DNA of 64,000 bases from Triparma verrucosa (GCA_030267905.1 BRXX01000052.1:28220-92219), one strand, 5' to 3'; positions 10,447-23,142 are shown, numbered from the stretch's first letter. Numbers and translations are program-made. The notes: generated by a model from the sequence alone, not told the origin.

Positions 10447-11540
10447 ATGGTGGTCAGAGCCTGCTCAACCTGCTGGTCGAGGAGTTCCCCGACCAGAAGG
10501 ACGGCATCTTGAAGCACGTCGAGACCGTCATCGACAAGTGCATGGAGAAAAAGCTGATCGCCTTCGCATACGTTCAGGACCTGCTCTGCCAGTACACCCT
10601 CTCCGCCTCCCCCTCCGCCATCACCGAGCTCTCCTCCAGCGTCGTCGACTACACCCTCGACGTCATCACAACCCGCCCCGGCGCCAAGGCGATCTGCCAG
10701 ATCGCCAGCCACTCTTCCGCCAAGGAGAGGAAGCGCATAATGAAGACCCTGAAGGGCTACACCCGCTCCAGTCTCCTCCACAGGGACGCCTACATCGCCA
10801 TCATCAGGTCGATACAGGTTACCGACGACACCGTGACGGTCCAGAAGATGATTCTGAACGAGCTCGTCAAGTCCGAGGGGCAGAGCGATGAGCACCCGCT
10901 CCTCGAAATCGCCAAGGACGCCAACGCATCGAAGTTGTTGCTCTTCCTTCTCTCGCCCGGAGGAGACGTTCCCCAACAGTACTTCGACCCCTGGGAGTGC
11001 GACATCCTGGCGCCCGCTGTCAACGAGAAGGGGGAGCCCACGAGCAGGAAGAACCCGGAGACGAGGAAGTCGGAGCTGCTCCAGTTTCTGAGGGACGACA
11101 TCATCAAGATGGTGACACAGCACGCGGGGGACCTGATAGGGCACAAGTTCGGGGGCAAGGTGCTCGAGAACGCCGTTAGCAAGTGGGAAGAGTGCGTCGC
11201 GCCCATCATGGCGGCCCTGGAGGAGGGGGCGGGGGAGGTCTTCGAGAGCGCAGTGGGGCACCTAGTGTTGAAGCGGTGCCTCCTGACCTACAAGGACCGC
11301 CCGGAGGAGGCCGCAGCAGGGCTGCCGGGGAAGTTCGTTGAGAAGTGGGGAGGCAACTTCGCGGACGCAATGATGCAGAGCAGCAGGGCCGCCTTCGTCC
11401 TGGGCGCGCTGTGCGAGGTCTCCAAGGAGGCCAAGAAAAAGTGCGAAGGGGACAAAAAGTTGAAGAAGACGCTCAAGGAGAAGGCGAAGGAGGAGAAGGG
11501 GGTAGCCGGCTTCCTCGCGCTCGCGGATAAACTAAAGTAA
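9816..11540 (+). CDS. PUM3: Pumilio homolog 3 / Puf6 (Puf-A) rRNA-processing protein
   Basis: An uninterrupted 574-codon frame. It starts with a basic, Ser/Lys-rich nuclear-type N-terminus (QKRKSP, KRALKKER). The segment DLWNQLRKK is followed by helical Puf repeats (KHDASRIVQAMIQHG, YSHFIVLKLLKYC, THSVGARVIEVCL), and later a CPL-type region (DPWECDILAP with ETRKSELL, then GKVLENAVSKW). Proteins of this type act in nucleolar large-subunit assembly and bind RNA less specifically than classical Pumilio. A short microsatellite-derived Asn/Ser run interrupts the repeats at about residues 196-208. The C-terminus is Lys-rich. GC-ending codons dominate. It looks complete and intronless. Confidence 0.9.
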
Positions 11541-12189
11541 GTCACTTTGAAATCCGATTTTTTCCCTCTCATCACATCTCTTTTTACACTTTTTGAATCG
11601 CACCCAAAAATTTCAAAAAAGGTTTGATCGTTGAACTTTGGTCATATTCTTCACTTTGAGACCCCTAAGAGGCATAACTTTAAATTCAGAGGGACAAAAA
11701 AGGGATCTGAAAAAGGGCCAAAAAATGCATCTCAAAGCAATATTTTGATACTAAATTGCTCCAAATAGTTCTCAAATATCCATAGTATTCTAAATATGGT
11801 CCTTATTTTGTTGAAAAATTCTTTATTCATGAATTTCCATGAATTTCCAATTTGGAAATCGGCCAAGATGAACTTTATTTGGAAGTTTTCAGAAAGTGTT
11901 GGCTTTCAGAGGCCTTAAAATGAAGAATATGGCAGCTGAACCACAAAGAATCCACTGTAAAATTGTTGCAAAAATACTGGGAAACGAATTTCGCAAAACT
12001 CCACTTTCTCGCGGTTCTCTACGATGTAAGAGTTGGCGCTTCCGCAATTCTCTCCTCGAAGCCGTCATCAAACTCGTCAATGACACCAAACCTCAGCGGA
12101 ACATTCATTTGAAATAGGATTCCGAATCCACGTCGTCGACGGCGCAACGAGCAACATGACTAACACTGCACCCCAACCCCCCACCCCAG
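11541..12189. other. Gap between PUM3-like and aminopeptidase genes, probably containing the aminopeptidase first exon
   Basis: The first 350 bp are AT-rich with no coding signal. At the right end CATGACTAACAC followed by CCACCCCAG (12154-12189) is a good branch point and acceptor for the exon beginning at 12190. The start exon of the aminopeptidase must lie upstream. A plus-strand frame at 11896-12117 with a GTAAGA at about 12025 is a candidate, but its phase does not match the acceptor, so I leave it unassigned. Confidence 0.45.
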
Positions 12190-15100
12190 GTGCATCTTCT
12201 GTACCACGTGCAAGGAAACGCCTGGGTCCGCTGGCTCCAGTGACGTCTACCGTTTCAGCCGGGCTGACTTTGGCGCTGTGCCCTGGAGTCCTCTGCACTA
12301 CGACCTCGAGTTCGACTTCCCTACGTCCACCACCGCGGTGCAGGTGACGTCCCGCCAGACGTACATGAACAACCAGTCCGAGCCTTGTTCCACGCTCATG
12401 CTCAACGCCCACAACCTCAAGGATCTCTCCGTGTCGGTCCACACTTCCAAGCCCTCTCCTCTTGGTCCTCCTCCTGTCGGCGTCGACGCCAAGATCCCGG
12501 ACTTCGTCTCGCACGTGAAGGAGCTGGACGCGGCCGCGTCCTCCCTCGCCGCCGTCCCCTTCGTGTACGACGAGGACAAGCGCATGCTCACCATCAGCTT
12601 CCCGGACCCCGTCGCCCCCGGCGACGAGATTGTCATCAGGACCGTGTCCACCTGCCACCCTGACGACAAGGAGCTCGAGGGAATTTACTTCGACTTCACC
12701 CCTCCCGGCAAGCCGCAGACGATGATCTCGCAGTGCCAGCAGTACGGCTTCCAGCGCATTGTGCCCTGCGTCGACACCATGAATGCCAAGACCTTCTTCA
12801 CCTCCCGCATCACTGCCTCTTCGGAGTACTCGAACATTGTCAGCAACGGCGACCTCCTCGGCGACGCCTACGTCCCTGGCTCCGACGGCCGCGTGACTGC
12901 CACCTACTACAACCACAACGTGAACATGGCGCCCTACCTCTTCTTCATCGGAGTGGGCACCTATGAAACTCACGTCGCCGAGGTTGAGTATCCCAATGGG
13001 CAGACGTTCGCGGTCGAGATCCTGGCGCTGCCGGGCGTCATCGACAAGCCCGAGGACGCCACCTCCGCCCTCCAGTCTCTCGTCGACAGCATCATCTGGA
13101 CGCAGGTCTCCACCGGGCCGGAGAAGTACGAGCACGAGGCCGAGAGGGCCAAGACCTACGACCTCATTGCCGAGCGTGATTCCCTCAAGCGCTCCGGATC
13201 CAACCCCGAGAAGCTCGCAAGCATCCGTGCGGAGCTCAAGGACCTCATTTCGGTTTGGAAAGACACCGGCTACACGTACTGCTTCAAGACCTACCGCGAG
13301 ATCGGCATGCAGAACAGCAACTACGGCGGCATGGAGAACTTGAATAACACCACGATCCTCAGCAGCAGGCTGACCCCCAGTAGGTGGCTCGTCGACGGAG
13401 GTCACGTCTACATGGAGGGCGTCAAGGTTCACGAATTTTACCACAACATCAACGGGTCTCAGACCACCGGCGAGACACCGTTCGAGATCTGGCTCAACGA
13501 GGCCGTCACCGTGCACGTGCAGAGGCAGAGGGAGGATGCCATCTTCGGCCACGATTACATGCGCCTAGGACAGGTCGCCTACGCCCAGGCCCCCGGCACT
13601 GGCCCGCTCGCCCTCGACAAGGCCCCTTCGTCCATGGCGGTGGAGCCCGTCGGCTTCAACACCACCCACGAGCTTGTCTCGGCCATGACCTACAGCAAGG
13701 CCCCGGAGTTCATCCGCATGGTCCAGTCCATCATCGGAAAGGAGAACTTTGTCCAGGCCCTCTTCAACTACCACTCCGAGTTCGCCTTCTCGAACGCCAC
13801 CAGCGGCCAGTGGGTCGACTGCATGGCCAGCTTCTCGCCCCCCGACGTCGACCTCAAGCTCATGGCAAAGGGATGGTTGCAGCGCACCAACTTCCCCACC
13901 CTCGTCGTCGAAAGCGAGGAAGTTGCCAACAACAACCTCACGGTCTCGCTCAAGCAAATTGGATTCGCGGAGAGGGCGAAGGAGGAGGAACGCTACCCCT
14001 GGATGATCCCCGTCGAGTGGAGCGCCGTCAGAGACGGAAAGAGCGTCAAGAGCGGCCTTTACATCCTCAAGGAGGAAACAGGCTCCATCGTCATCGAGAA
14101 CACGACGGCCGATTCCTTCGACTTTGTCTCAGTCGCTTGTGACTGGTCCTTCTACGGAGACGTCAAGAACAACGCCATGACCGACGCCAAGAAGCTCTGC
14201 CAGGCCAAGACTGACCCGGACACCGTCAACAGGTTCCTCGCCTTCCAGAGCATCCTCGACAACGAGAAGTGCAAGATCGTGGAGGCTCTCCGCGCCGGCG
14301 TCACCGACGGTCTTGTGTCCGTTAGCGCCGACTTCGTCGATCTCTACGGCGCGATCCTCGAGGACTCCAACCTCTCCATCTCCACCAAGGGCCGCTTCCT
14401 CAGCATCTCCTCATCTTGCCCCAGCCGCCCCGAGCTCTCCCACTTCTACCACTACCTCGACAGCGCCAAGTGCGCCATTCTCCAGGCCGTCTATGCCAGG
14501 TACGGCGACAAGCTCACCACCCTATTTGCCGAGCTGCAGGCCGACAGCAAGCTCGAGAACAGGACGCTGAAGCAGGCGACGTTCGCAGCCATCAAGGCCG
14601 GCCTCGCGGCCGCTCCCGTGCTGGGAGGCGGAGAGGTCCCTGCCAACGGAAAGGCCACCGCCGCTGCCATGCTCGAGCCGCTCCTAGACGCCGACAACAT
14701 GAGCGACCGCGCGTTCGCCCTCAAGAACATCGTCGAGCTCGGCGGAGAGAAGGGGGCCGCCGCCCACGCTAACGCCAAGAAGGTCTGGACCGAGCATGCC
14801 ATCGGCTGCGAACAGTACATTCAATGCATCGCCTCCGTCGACAGCGAGGCCGCCCCCGGCTTGATCCGTGAATTGCTCGATGAGCCGTTTTTCAACATGG
14901 CCCTCGCCGGACACGCGCGTACCGTTGCTAGGGCCTGGTGCGCCAACCAGAAGCGCGCTCTCCTAACGAAGGAGGGCCTCGCCCTGACGAAGGAGCTATT
15001 CCTTCGCGTAGGCAAGGTCAACCAGATGAGCGCGTACGGTTTCCTAGGCACCTTCTCACAGACCATGAAGTTCGACAAGGGCGTCAGGGACGAGCTCTGC

Positions 15101-15193
15101 GCCACTGTAAGGGAGATGAAGGATGGACTCGACCCCAAGAAGGAAGAGAGCCTGTTCAACCAGTTCAGTCGTCTCGTTAAGTCCTTCGATTAA
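12190..15193 (+). CDS. M1-family zinc aminopeptidase (aminopeptidase N type), first exon unresolved
   Basis: The frame is open from a likely acceptor at 12189 to the stop at 15193 (about 1000 codons). It has the M1 architecture: N-terminal beta domain (ADFGAVPWSPLHYDL), the substrate motif GGMEN in place of the usual GAMEN, and zinc site HEFYHN followed 18 residues later by NEAVT (HExxH-x18-E), then a helical C-terminal half. These enzymes remove N-terminal residues from peptides. There is no obvious signal peptide in the visible part; the visible N-terminus opens with CIFCTTCKE, a closely spaced cysteine cluster. An insert of about 60 residues lies between the beta domain and the GGMEN motif. 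A codon for the start methionine is not visible in frame, so the true start lies in an upstream exon. Confidence 0.88.
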
Positions 15194-15359
15194 ATTTGAA
15201 AGGTTGAGAGAGGCAGAGGCGGAGGAGGTGGAGGCAGATTGAAAGAAAATAATAAACTCCTTTTGTTCGGAACTGAATACCTCCGCGACAAGTATTTTAC
15301 ATATACGGCATTACGCGGGTAATATGATTTTTTTTCATTCAAATGCTTTACTCATCTTT

Positions 15360-17416
15360 TTAGAGCCGATCGACAACCTCAATCCCCAGCAAACCGAGCC
15401 CCTTCGTTAGTACTTTTGCTGTCGTCACTGCAAGCGTCAGCCTGGACGCCTTCAGCTCCTCTGTCTCTGCCTTGATGACGGAGCAGGACTCGTAGAAGGC
15501 GCTGAACTTCTGACTGGTCTCGAACAGGTAGTCGCACAGTCTGTTGGGATAGAGTTCCTTCTCGACGTCGTACAAGATATCTCCGAACTTGACGAGCTGG
15601 CGGGCGAGCTCGATTTCAGCCTCCTCCCCAAGCACCACGGGGGCGGGCTCAGGCCAGGTCATGCCTCCCTCCTCGACCCCCTCAATGCCACTGGCCTTCT
15701 TGACGATGCTGCAAATTCTCGCCCTGGCGTAGAGCATATATGGGGCCGTGTTGCCCTGGAGGCTCAGCATCCTTCCGTAGCTGAACTTGTAGTTGCTCTC
15801 TCGGTTCATGCTGAGGTCCGCGTACTTGACGGCGCTGATGCCAACGATTTCGGCGGTCCTCTTGAATTCTTCCGGCAGTTCCTGCCCGTCCTCCCACCCC
15901 TCCACCTCCCTCCCACCCACATCGTTGGACGCTATTCTGATGCTCTCCTGAAGCAGGTCCATGAGCTTGACGGTGTCGCCGCTCCTGGTGGCGAACTTTT
16001 TTCCGTTCTCCCCCTGGACAAGCCCGAACGGAACGTGCTCCAAACTCACGCCATCCTCTCGCAGGCCGGCGAGCTTGGCGGCCTCGAAGACCATCTTGAA
16101 GTGCTGGGCCTGCCCTGAGTCCGTCACGTAAAGCACGCGGTCGGCCTTCTCGACCTGCGCCCGTTGCCGGATGGCCGCAAGGTCCGTAGTGGCGTAGTTG
16201 AACCCTCCGTCGCTCTTCTTTATCAGAAGCGGCAGAGGCGAGCCGTCCTTGTTGGCGTAGCCGTCCAGAAACACCGCCATAGCTCCCTCGCTCTCCCTCG
16301 CCAGCCCCTGCCCCTCCAAATCTTCCACCACATCCTTTAGCATGTCGTTGTAGAAGCTCTCACCTCTCTCTTCCAGCCCCTTGATGCTCAAAAGTTTGTA
16401 GATCTTGTCGTACTCCTTCCTCGATGCTTCGCAGAGGCATCTCCACGCTGTGAGGCTCTCCTCATCTCCAGACTGCAATCTAACCACACCCTCCCTCGCC
16501 CTAACCTTGAAGTCGTCGTCTTCGTCAAATCTGCCTCCAAAGCGAAATACATGCGCGTGTCAGATGCGTTGGAATTGTGACAGGCACCATGGAAGGTAAT
16601 ATTAGAGCCTCCCCTCTTACACAACAGAACGAGCGAGAGCCCACACCCCCTCACACCTCACCTCTTCTTCGCAGCCTTGTACAAGACCACCAAATTCCCG
16701 AGATCAACGCTCTCCCCACTTAGCGCAGCAGGGAACTCTTCCTTCAAGTGCTCGACGAGCATTCCGAACTGCGTCCCCCAATCGCCGACGTGATTCAACC
16801 TCAAAACGGAGTGGCCCTTGAATTCCAGCAGATTGGCCAGCGTATCCCCTATTATCGTAGACCTCAGGTGCCCCACGTGCATCTCCTTGGCGATGTTCGG
16901 GGAAGAAAAGTCAACGACCACCCTCTTGGGGTCCGAACTCTTGGGGATGCCCAACCTATCGTTGTCAGAGGCCATGGTCTGGACGGCGCGCTCCAAGTAA
17001 GAGCGCTGCAGCTTCATGTTGATGAAGCCAGGGCCGGCTATCTCGAGCTCCTCAAAGTCCCCGGCCATCTTCTCCTTGAGCTGCTCCACCAGGATCGAAG
17101 CGACGTCCCGGGGCTTCATCTTCAGAGGCTTGGCGAGCTTCATGGCCGCGTTGCATTGGTAATCCCCGAATTTGAGGTTGCTCGCCGGAGTGACCATGGC
17201 GTCCATGGCGGTGTAACTGCCTTCGAAACTGTCGTTCAACACGCCGACGACCCCACCGATAACGTCGTCGATTTGGACCACGTGACCATCAAGCGATGTC
17301 GATGTCGCTGCCCGCAGCGTAACCTTGCTCAATTTCACCAGAGGACGAGATATTGGGACGAATCCAACACACGCCCGGGTCAACATTAGGATAACTGCGA
17401 CGAACAAATGTCGCAT
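15360..17416 (-). CDS. RARS: Arginyl-tRNA synthetase, organelle-targeted
   Basis: Two exons join in phase: 16662-17416 and 15360-16530, giving 641 residues; the 131-bp intron ends at AGGCAG. The core has class I motif HVGH in SPNIAKEMHVGHLRST, the DxGQxxHF segment (DSGQAQHF), and GLVQGENGKKFATRSG, the arginyl-specific KMSKS equivalent. The C-terminal anticodon-binding helices contain YARARI and LxxYLFE(T)SQ. The N-terminus MRHLFVAVILMLTRACVGFVPISR is a signal peptide followed by a GFVP site, similar to ochrophyte plastid pre-sequences (ASAFAP-type), so plastid (possibly dual plastid and mitochondrial) import is likely. It charges tRNA-Arg for organelle translation. Confidence 0.93.
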
Positions 17417-17660
17417 AAGTACCGCGTGTGTGGGAAGTGAAGATGAAATTGTAAAAAATCGCTGGAAAACCTCTTGTCTCCAACGTTAATCGCGTTTTAA
17501 GCAAACAATTCTGCGCATCTCCTACCGACGTCTATATCGTCGACACTTACAAATAGATCAGACAAGCATTTCGATCTGTCGAGCTGCAGCAACACGCCTT
17601 CGGCCTGAAGAAAAGCGACCGAACTTTTCTCTTCCCCATTACAAACACCACGCCAAGGCT

Positions 17661-18772
17661 ATGTCCCAGCCGGAGTCGGAGTCGGAGTCGGAGTCGCAAG
17701 AGCAGGGAGGTGCGCTCCAGAACCCACAGAAAGAAAAGTCCCAGACGCAGCGGTGTTTTGCTGCAATCTATGCCCGCGACATTGAGTACCTCGATTCGTT
17801 GCTGGCCGAGGGAACGCACAAGATAGACGAGCTGATCGACGGTTCGAACCTGCTGCACGAATGTATCTCTTGCGCGCTCTTCGCTGTCCTGCCGCACTTC
17901 TTCGAGTCGCCTTTCATTCTGTCGTCCTGTAAGCAGGTTGACATAAATGGCATGACACCCCTGACCGTCGCTCTGAGTGTCGGTTCGCCGTACTGGGTGG
18001 TGGAGTCTCTGCTCGACGTGTATCCTGAGGCGCTGGCAATTTCCGACCAGTCGGGGTGGTATCCGATCCACTACTCAACGCGACAAAATCCTTCGGATGT
18101 CACTTCGATGATCCTTCGAAGGAGCCCTGCGGAGGCGCAGAGATGGTTAGACAGCAATAATAGACGGCAGTTGCCGATACACTTACAGGTTGGGCAGTAC
18201 AAGAATAAGGTGAGAAGGATATGTATTAATAAACGAATGATGCTCGAAATGAATAATTCTGACAAACCCTTCTCCCCTAGACTTACGAGGGTATGATGGA
18301 TTTGGCAAATGCGTACCCAGGGAGCGTAGACATCAAGGACCCCACCACTTCAGCGTACCCGATCGACGGCTTCATGCTCCTCGTCGAGAAGCGCCACACG
18401 CTCCTGAGGCTCGTTTACTTAATGCAAAAGCAACGAACCGCCGACCCTGCAAAATTCGAGGAGGTCAACCAGGGCGTTCCGAAGCTTATCCACTCTCTCA
18501 CTTTTGAGGCTCCCAATACGGTGATAAAAAATGTTATTACTTTTGTAGGAACGATGGATTCTCGGGATAGCAAAATGAACGACGGAGAAGGAAAAGAAAT
18601 CGGATACGAAGAGTATGTTGAGAGCGAGTTCCCTTTTGAAACTTGCGGAGGTGTAACCAAAGTGTCCAGCACCGGCAACGGCAATAGCATAAGCAAGAGT
18701 AAAAGCAACGACAACAACAACAACAACAACAATATCAACAACAATAATAATAAGAGACAAAGGACAAAATGA
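17661..18772 (+). CDS. Ankyrin-repeat protein with Asn-rich tail
   Basis: Two exons: 17661-18209 and 18281-18772 (phase 0; intron donor GTGAGA, acceptor CCCTAG), 346 residues. After an SESESES start, several degenerate ankyrin repeats are visible (DINGMTPLTVALSVG, LLDVYPEALAISDQSGWYPIHYS, LDSNNRRQLPIHL, and TSAYPIDGFMLLVEK after the splice). Ankyrin proteins of this layout are numerous in stramenopiles and have no assigned role. The C-terminus contains an Asn run from an AAC/AAT microsatellite (about 18710-18755) and ends KRQRTK. It converges on the transportin gene with 12 bp between stop codons. Confidence 0.8.
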
Positions 18773-18784
18773 CCGAATAGATTT

Positions 18785-21700
18785 TTAGATAGAAACGCCA
18801 TACACTTCTCTGAACAATTTCCTAACATTCATCGGCACAGCCCTCATGCATTTCCCCACCTCCTCCGCGCCTCCAGGCATTCCCTGGACGACCGAGCTCG
18901 TAATTTGTCCAATCATATTGTAAAGGTTAACGAACTCCTCGTCGTCCCTAGGAAATTCCAAGAAGGTGTACGTGGCGTGGTGAAGATCCTCATGCTCGAG
19001 AGGCCTGAAATCGTCACCTTCCATCACGCGAACGTGGAAACTACTCACGCATATCATGAAAGCCGTGACGCTGCTAATCCGAGTGTTCTCGCTCATAAGA
19101 AGCTCGGGGCTAGCCCTGACGGCGAGCAGAAGCCCTATCATCGCCTGGCACTTTTCTCGCCTATCGGCAATCAGGCCGACGCCCTCGAGCCACACGTCGA
19201 TTTTTCCAACGAGGACGCGGCCCATTCCGAAGCCGGCGTTGTCCACGCGGGCGAGACGGCCGAGGGCCGTCGAGGCGTTCTCAACGATTCCGACTTGTCC
19301 GCTCAGGACTAAGGGTATGATTGCGGATAGGAGCTTCTCCTGAAACGGCAGAAGGCCCTGAGGCTTGTTGATGCACTGGTTGCAGAGTTCTCCGAAGGAC
19401 CACAGGGCGTTGTTGACGACTTTTGACCAGCGGCGGGAGTTCAAGTTCTGGATTATCACCTTCACGAGCTCGGAGAAGGCGGGGGAAATCACGGAGGGAG
19501 CGTTACTACAGAGGTCTCCGAGGACTGCCAAACCTGACATCCTGCACCAACGAACAGAATGAATAGGTAGGGGGGGAGAGGGTTGTGAGTGTTAGAATTG
19601 CAGCCGCTTTGATTGTTTTTAGATTGTTTCTTCTCTCGGTGGGGTCTCACCTGACTCCCCCCACATCGAACAAACACGACTGCTGCAACATAGGCAAGAA
19701 CTGTTCCTTCTTCCCGCTAGCACCTAAAAGTCCCGCAAAATTCCTCCCCAACCCTTCCACCATCCCATCAATAACGTCCAAACAGCATATAATAACATCC
19801 GAGTCCATTTCCTCATCATTCTCAACCCGGTCGCCGTCGGTGTGCCTGAGGGTAACGACGCGGAGCATGTTGAAATCTATGGATTCTATTGAACGGTCGA
19901 GGGATACGAGGGCGAAGGGTTGGAAATTTAAACCCAAAGCGACTGCGGAACAGGCTATGCACTCTAACAAAGGTAAAAGCTGCTGCCTGATAATAGCCTG
20001 AGTGTAGCGAATAGATGTGACGAGAGTTAACATTAAAAAAGGTATTAAATTAGGAGAAGCCGTCTTGTAATTTTGTTCTCTCACCTGAGCGTCTTCGCTC
20101 TCGTACTCCTTCGCCTTTGACTGCTCATGCAAAACCCTCCACTTCTCCATGAGTATAGGCACCCAAGTATTCGCCATGCCGTTCTCGCCGATTGAGGGTC
20201 CGAGGCTATCAGCGAGGATGCCTAAAGTGTCGTAAAGTGTTATAAGGGGCTTGCCGCCGAAGAGAGTCAACGCCGACGCTAGGAACTGGTATATCGAAGG
20301 GAGGAGGGGTTGGATTAAGGGACCGGCAATTTCGACGACGTTGGAGAAGGACGTCATGGCGGCGTTCTGAACCTTTGTGTTTGGGGAGTTGCAGGATGTT
20401 AGGATAACTTCGATGTGGCTTTTAAGCATTTGAGGGCCGTTCGGTTGACTGAGAGGGGGAAAGAGTTAGTATTGAACGTTTTGCGTGTGAACGTTGACGT
20501 GTTAAAAGTACCCTCACCTCTCAGCCATATAGACAATCCAACCGCAGTACCTGCTGAGCGTCCAAGCCGCCGTCGCAACGACTTGCGGCAGCGCCGAGTT
20601 AAGCTGCGAAATAAGGAAGGGGTAAAGATCTTTCAAGTTCTCCTCCTCCATGATTTGACCGCAACCTCCGACGGCGATGGCGCCAAGGACGAGGAGGGAA
20701 GCCTCAAGCACCCACGGGTCCTCCGAAGACAGCGTCGCCTGTAGCGTCGGTAGCAAGACCTCGAGGAGTGACCTCGGTTCGACCGACTGCGCAATGGCGT
20801 CGATGGTCCCCGCGCTCGCCTTCCTCAGCGACCACGACTGATCCTCCCCGTCATCGAATCCGGCGTCTTCGTCCTCTTCCTCCTCCTCGTCGTCGTTCTT
20901 ATTCTTGTGATGAACAGGCGCCTCGAGCTGCCTAACATTCCCCGCTTTAGCCATTTCCTCATCCTCTCTATTCCTCTCTAAAATATTCTCCCTCTCCTCC
21001 TCACAATACACAATATTCCCACACAACCCTTCCAACAACCTCTCAACAACCCTCTGCTTCTTCACTATATCATCCCTCAATTCTCTAGGTATAGTATCGT
21101 AATTAGGATCGAAGAAAGTAAGCCAGAACTCAGTACTAGCGAGACGAATATCACGGGATAGGGTCGGGGGAGTAGTACATGATAACATGAATTCACATAT
21201 ACTAGGAAGTTGACCCTATGATGTTTTTTTATAGCGATGGGGTGTGTTATTTATAAACGTGATAAACAAACGGTGTTAAAAAAAAAATAAACGTGTTCAA
21301 CAATAATCACAATCCTTCCACATCCCTCTTTAAAAAAAACAACCCCCATCTAATAATATCCCACTTCTCACCTCAATATATTCGCTCCTATACCTAAAAA
21401 AAGCATAAATACATTCAATAATTTTCCTCTTAACTCTCCCTTCCTCTCCTCCAACAATCCCACTCAATCCTTCCATAACCTCATTAACATTAACAGCTAA
21501 AGCTTCCGGAAAAACAGGGATATATGATATAAGAATTTGGAGTGTTAAGATTTTTATGAGAGGTGTAGGGTGAGAGAGGTGGGTTATTAGGAGAGGGATT
21601 AGAGTGTTTAAGGGACGGGGAGGGTGCAGGGAGGGGGAATCGAGGAGGGAGGGAGAATCTTGGGATATGTTTTTTAGGCTTTTTAGGGCATAGGTTTTGG

Positions 21701-22169
21701 AGGGGAGGGAGGAGGAGGTTAGAGAGGTTAATAGATAAGGGAGGAGGGTCGGCCAGGATTCGAGGGGGAAGAGATGGGTTTGGGCTGTCACGGTTGAGAT
21801 GAGGGAGGAGGCGCCGTTGGAGACGAGGGGGGAGGGGGAGGAGAGGCAGTGGAGGATCAGGGCCTTTACCTCGGAGTGGGAGTGAGGGGTGAGGGTGCAG
21901 GGACGAGGAGGGTTGGAGTTTAGGAGGACGGGAGGGGAGGACAGCTTGTTCTTGAGTAGGTAGATCGCTGTAGTCTGAACCTGGGCGTTGGAGCACGCTA
22001 TGCGGGCGAAGTTGAGGATGAAAAATGTGTAGCTGTCGTCGGAGGCGTTCATGGCGGCCTCCATTGCGTTGAGGGCAGCAACGTGATTTGTGTAGTTATG
22101 AACATCGGCAACAGCTGATACGGCGGCAAGAACTTGTTGATCAGGAGGTGGGGGTTGAAGAGTGGCCAT
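18785..22169 (-). CDS. TNPO1: Transportin (karyopherin beta-2 nuclear import receptor)
   Basis: Five exons fit in phase: 21372-22169, 20518-21215, 20085-20448, 19651-19997 and 18785-19541, giving 987 residues with introns of 69-156 bp. HEAT repeats run throughout. The long acidic loop before SWSLRKASAG corresponds to the H8 loop that releases cargo, and WTLSRYCGWIV, LLLPTLQ-like helices and the C-terminal GEL/GRL repeats (ALWSFGELC, ALGRLARV) follow the TNPO1 order. It imports PY-NLS cargoes such as hnRNP-like proteins through the nuclear pore under Ran control. The exon 4 acceptor has an alternative 15 bases downstream (CAG at GGCAGCAG), which would drop about five residues. Codon use in exon 1 is strikingly T/C-rich. 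Confidence 0.93.
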
Positions 22170-22660
22170 TTGAGCCTTCAGCTTGCTGTATTATGGAATG
22201 AAATGTTGTTGGAAGAAGTGGTCGAGAGTCCGTGGGAGGTTTTTTTTTCAGACTTTAACGATTATAAGCGACTATTTGTTGAATTCTATTTTATACACAG
22301 GGGGATATAGCAGAATGGTGGCGATTAAGGGGTATGAAGAAGCGACGATTCGTATGCCACAGTCACAAAATTGACCCAAATTGACGACGGTTCTTTCTCT
22401 GGAAAATAGAAATCTGGGTGAGTTTTTGAGAGGAGAAGGGGTTTGCTTTATTTGGGTTAATTAAAGTTCTAACAAATTAAGGTAGGAATGTATTTGGATT
22501 ATAGACGAAGAAAGAACGTAAAATTGAAGCGGGACGACGAATTTGAATTTGTAATTGGTTGAAGAATTGAATCTTTGTTTCTTCTCCCAACCCCTTCCCC
22601 CCTTCTTTTACTCTCGCTAATTCCTTCCTTATTCATCCTTGGCTCGTACGTTCCCATCTT
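22170..22660. other. Intergenic, no gene recognised
   Basis: About 490 bp between the transportin start (minus strand) and the QCR7 stop. It contains a T-run near 22240 and AT-rich sequence. No coding, tRNA or repeat signal was seen; it is likely the transportin promoter plus the QCR7 3' end. Confidence 0.5.
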
Positions 22661-23142
22661 CTACCACCCCTTATTAATAAGTTCCCTCTCCTCCTCCCTC
22701 TCCTCAATTTTCTGCACGAGGTCCGTAATCTCCTTCTTAAACGGCGTTGCGCTCTCGACGATATCGGGACGATAATCGTTCAGATCCTTCTTCTTGAAGG
22801 ATAGGTCCATGGCGCGCTTGATGCGGCGGTTGCGGTCGCGGAGGACTTCGGGGGAGGAGAGGGAGATGGCCTCGAGGACGGCAGGCTTCTCGAGGAGGCA
22901 GTCCTCGTAGTGGAGGCCGTAGGAGTTGAGGGATTTTGCGACGTTCGCGCGGTAGGCTGGGGGAGGGGAGGGAGGGGGAGGGGGAGGGGGAGGGGGAGGG
23001 GAGGGGAGGGGAGGGGAGAGGGAGGGTTAGAAATGAGGAGGGAGGAAGGGATCTTGACAACTCTCTCGTTGAGTCGAGGTGTCGGGGTAGCTTGCTTACC
23101 ACGGGCCATTGTTCCCATAACTTTGTTTACTATTGCGGACAT
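22661..23142 (-). CDS. UQCRB: Cytochrome bc1 complex subunit 7 (QCR7/UQCRB 14-kDa subunit)
   Basis: Two exons join in phase 1: 23100-23142 (43 nt) and 22661-22956 (296 nt), giving 112 residues, the normal family size. The product starts MSAIVNKVMGTMAR and continues AYRANVAKSLNSYGLHYEDC, then RNRRIKRAMDLSFKKKDL and a Glu/Arg-rich end. YGLxYEDxL and RxxRIKRAxDLS are diagnostic of this matrix-side subunit of respiratory complex III. The second exon is read in a frame different from the longest ORFs here. The 143-bp intron is extremely purine-rich on the plus strand (GGGAGGGG repeats), a pyrimidine tract on the gene strand. Confidence 0.88.

Noticed and set aside
10140..11261. 373-codon minus-strand frame opposite the PUM3-like gene
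   Set aside because: Antisense shadow with Leu/Val/Gly-rich composition; the sense frame has clear Puf repeats.
11896..12117. 73-codon plus-strand frame as first exon of the aminopeptidase
   Set aside because: The only good donor (about 12025) leaves a phase that does not fit the acceptor at 12189, and the next frame lacks similarity.
12077..13552. 491-codon open frame on the minus strand
   Set aside because: It lies antisense to the M1 aminopeptidase in GC-rich sequence where stop codons are scarce. The product is a Gly/Val/Asp/Arg-rich simple mix without motifs.
16388..16654. 88-codon minus frame between the two ArgRS exons
   Set aside because: It covers the ArgRS intron and the wrong frame of exon 2; the in-phase join gives the conserved FDEDDDFK segment instead.
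22737..23102. Pro/Arg-rich 121-codon minus frame
   Set aside because: It is the wrong frame over the QCR7 second exon and its pyrimidine-rich intron.
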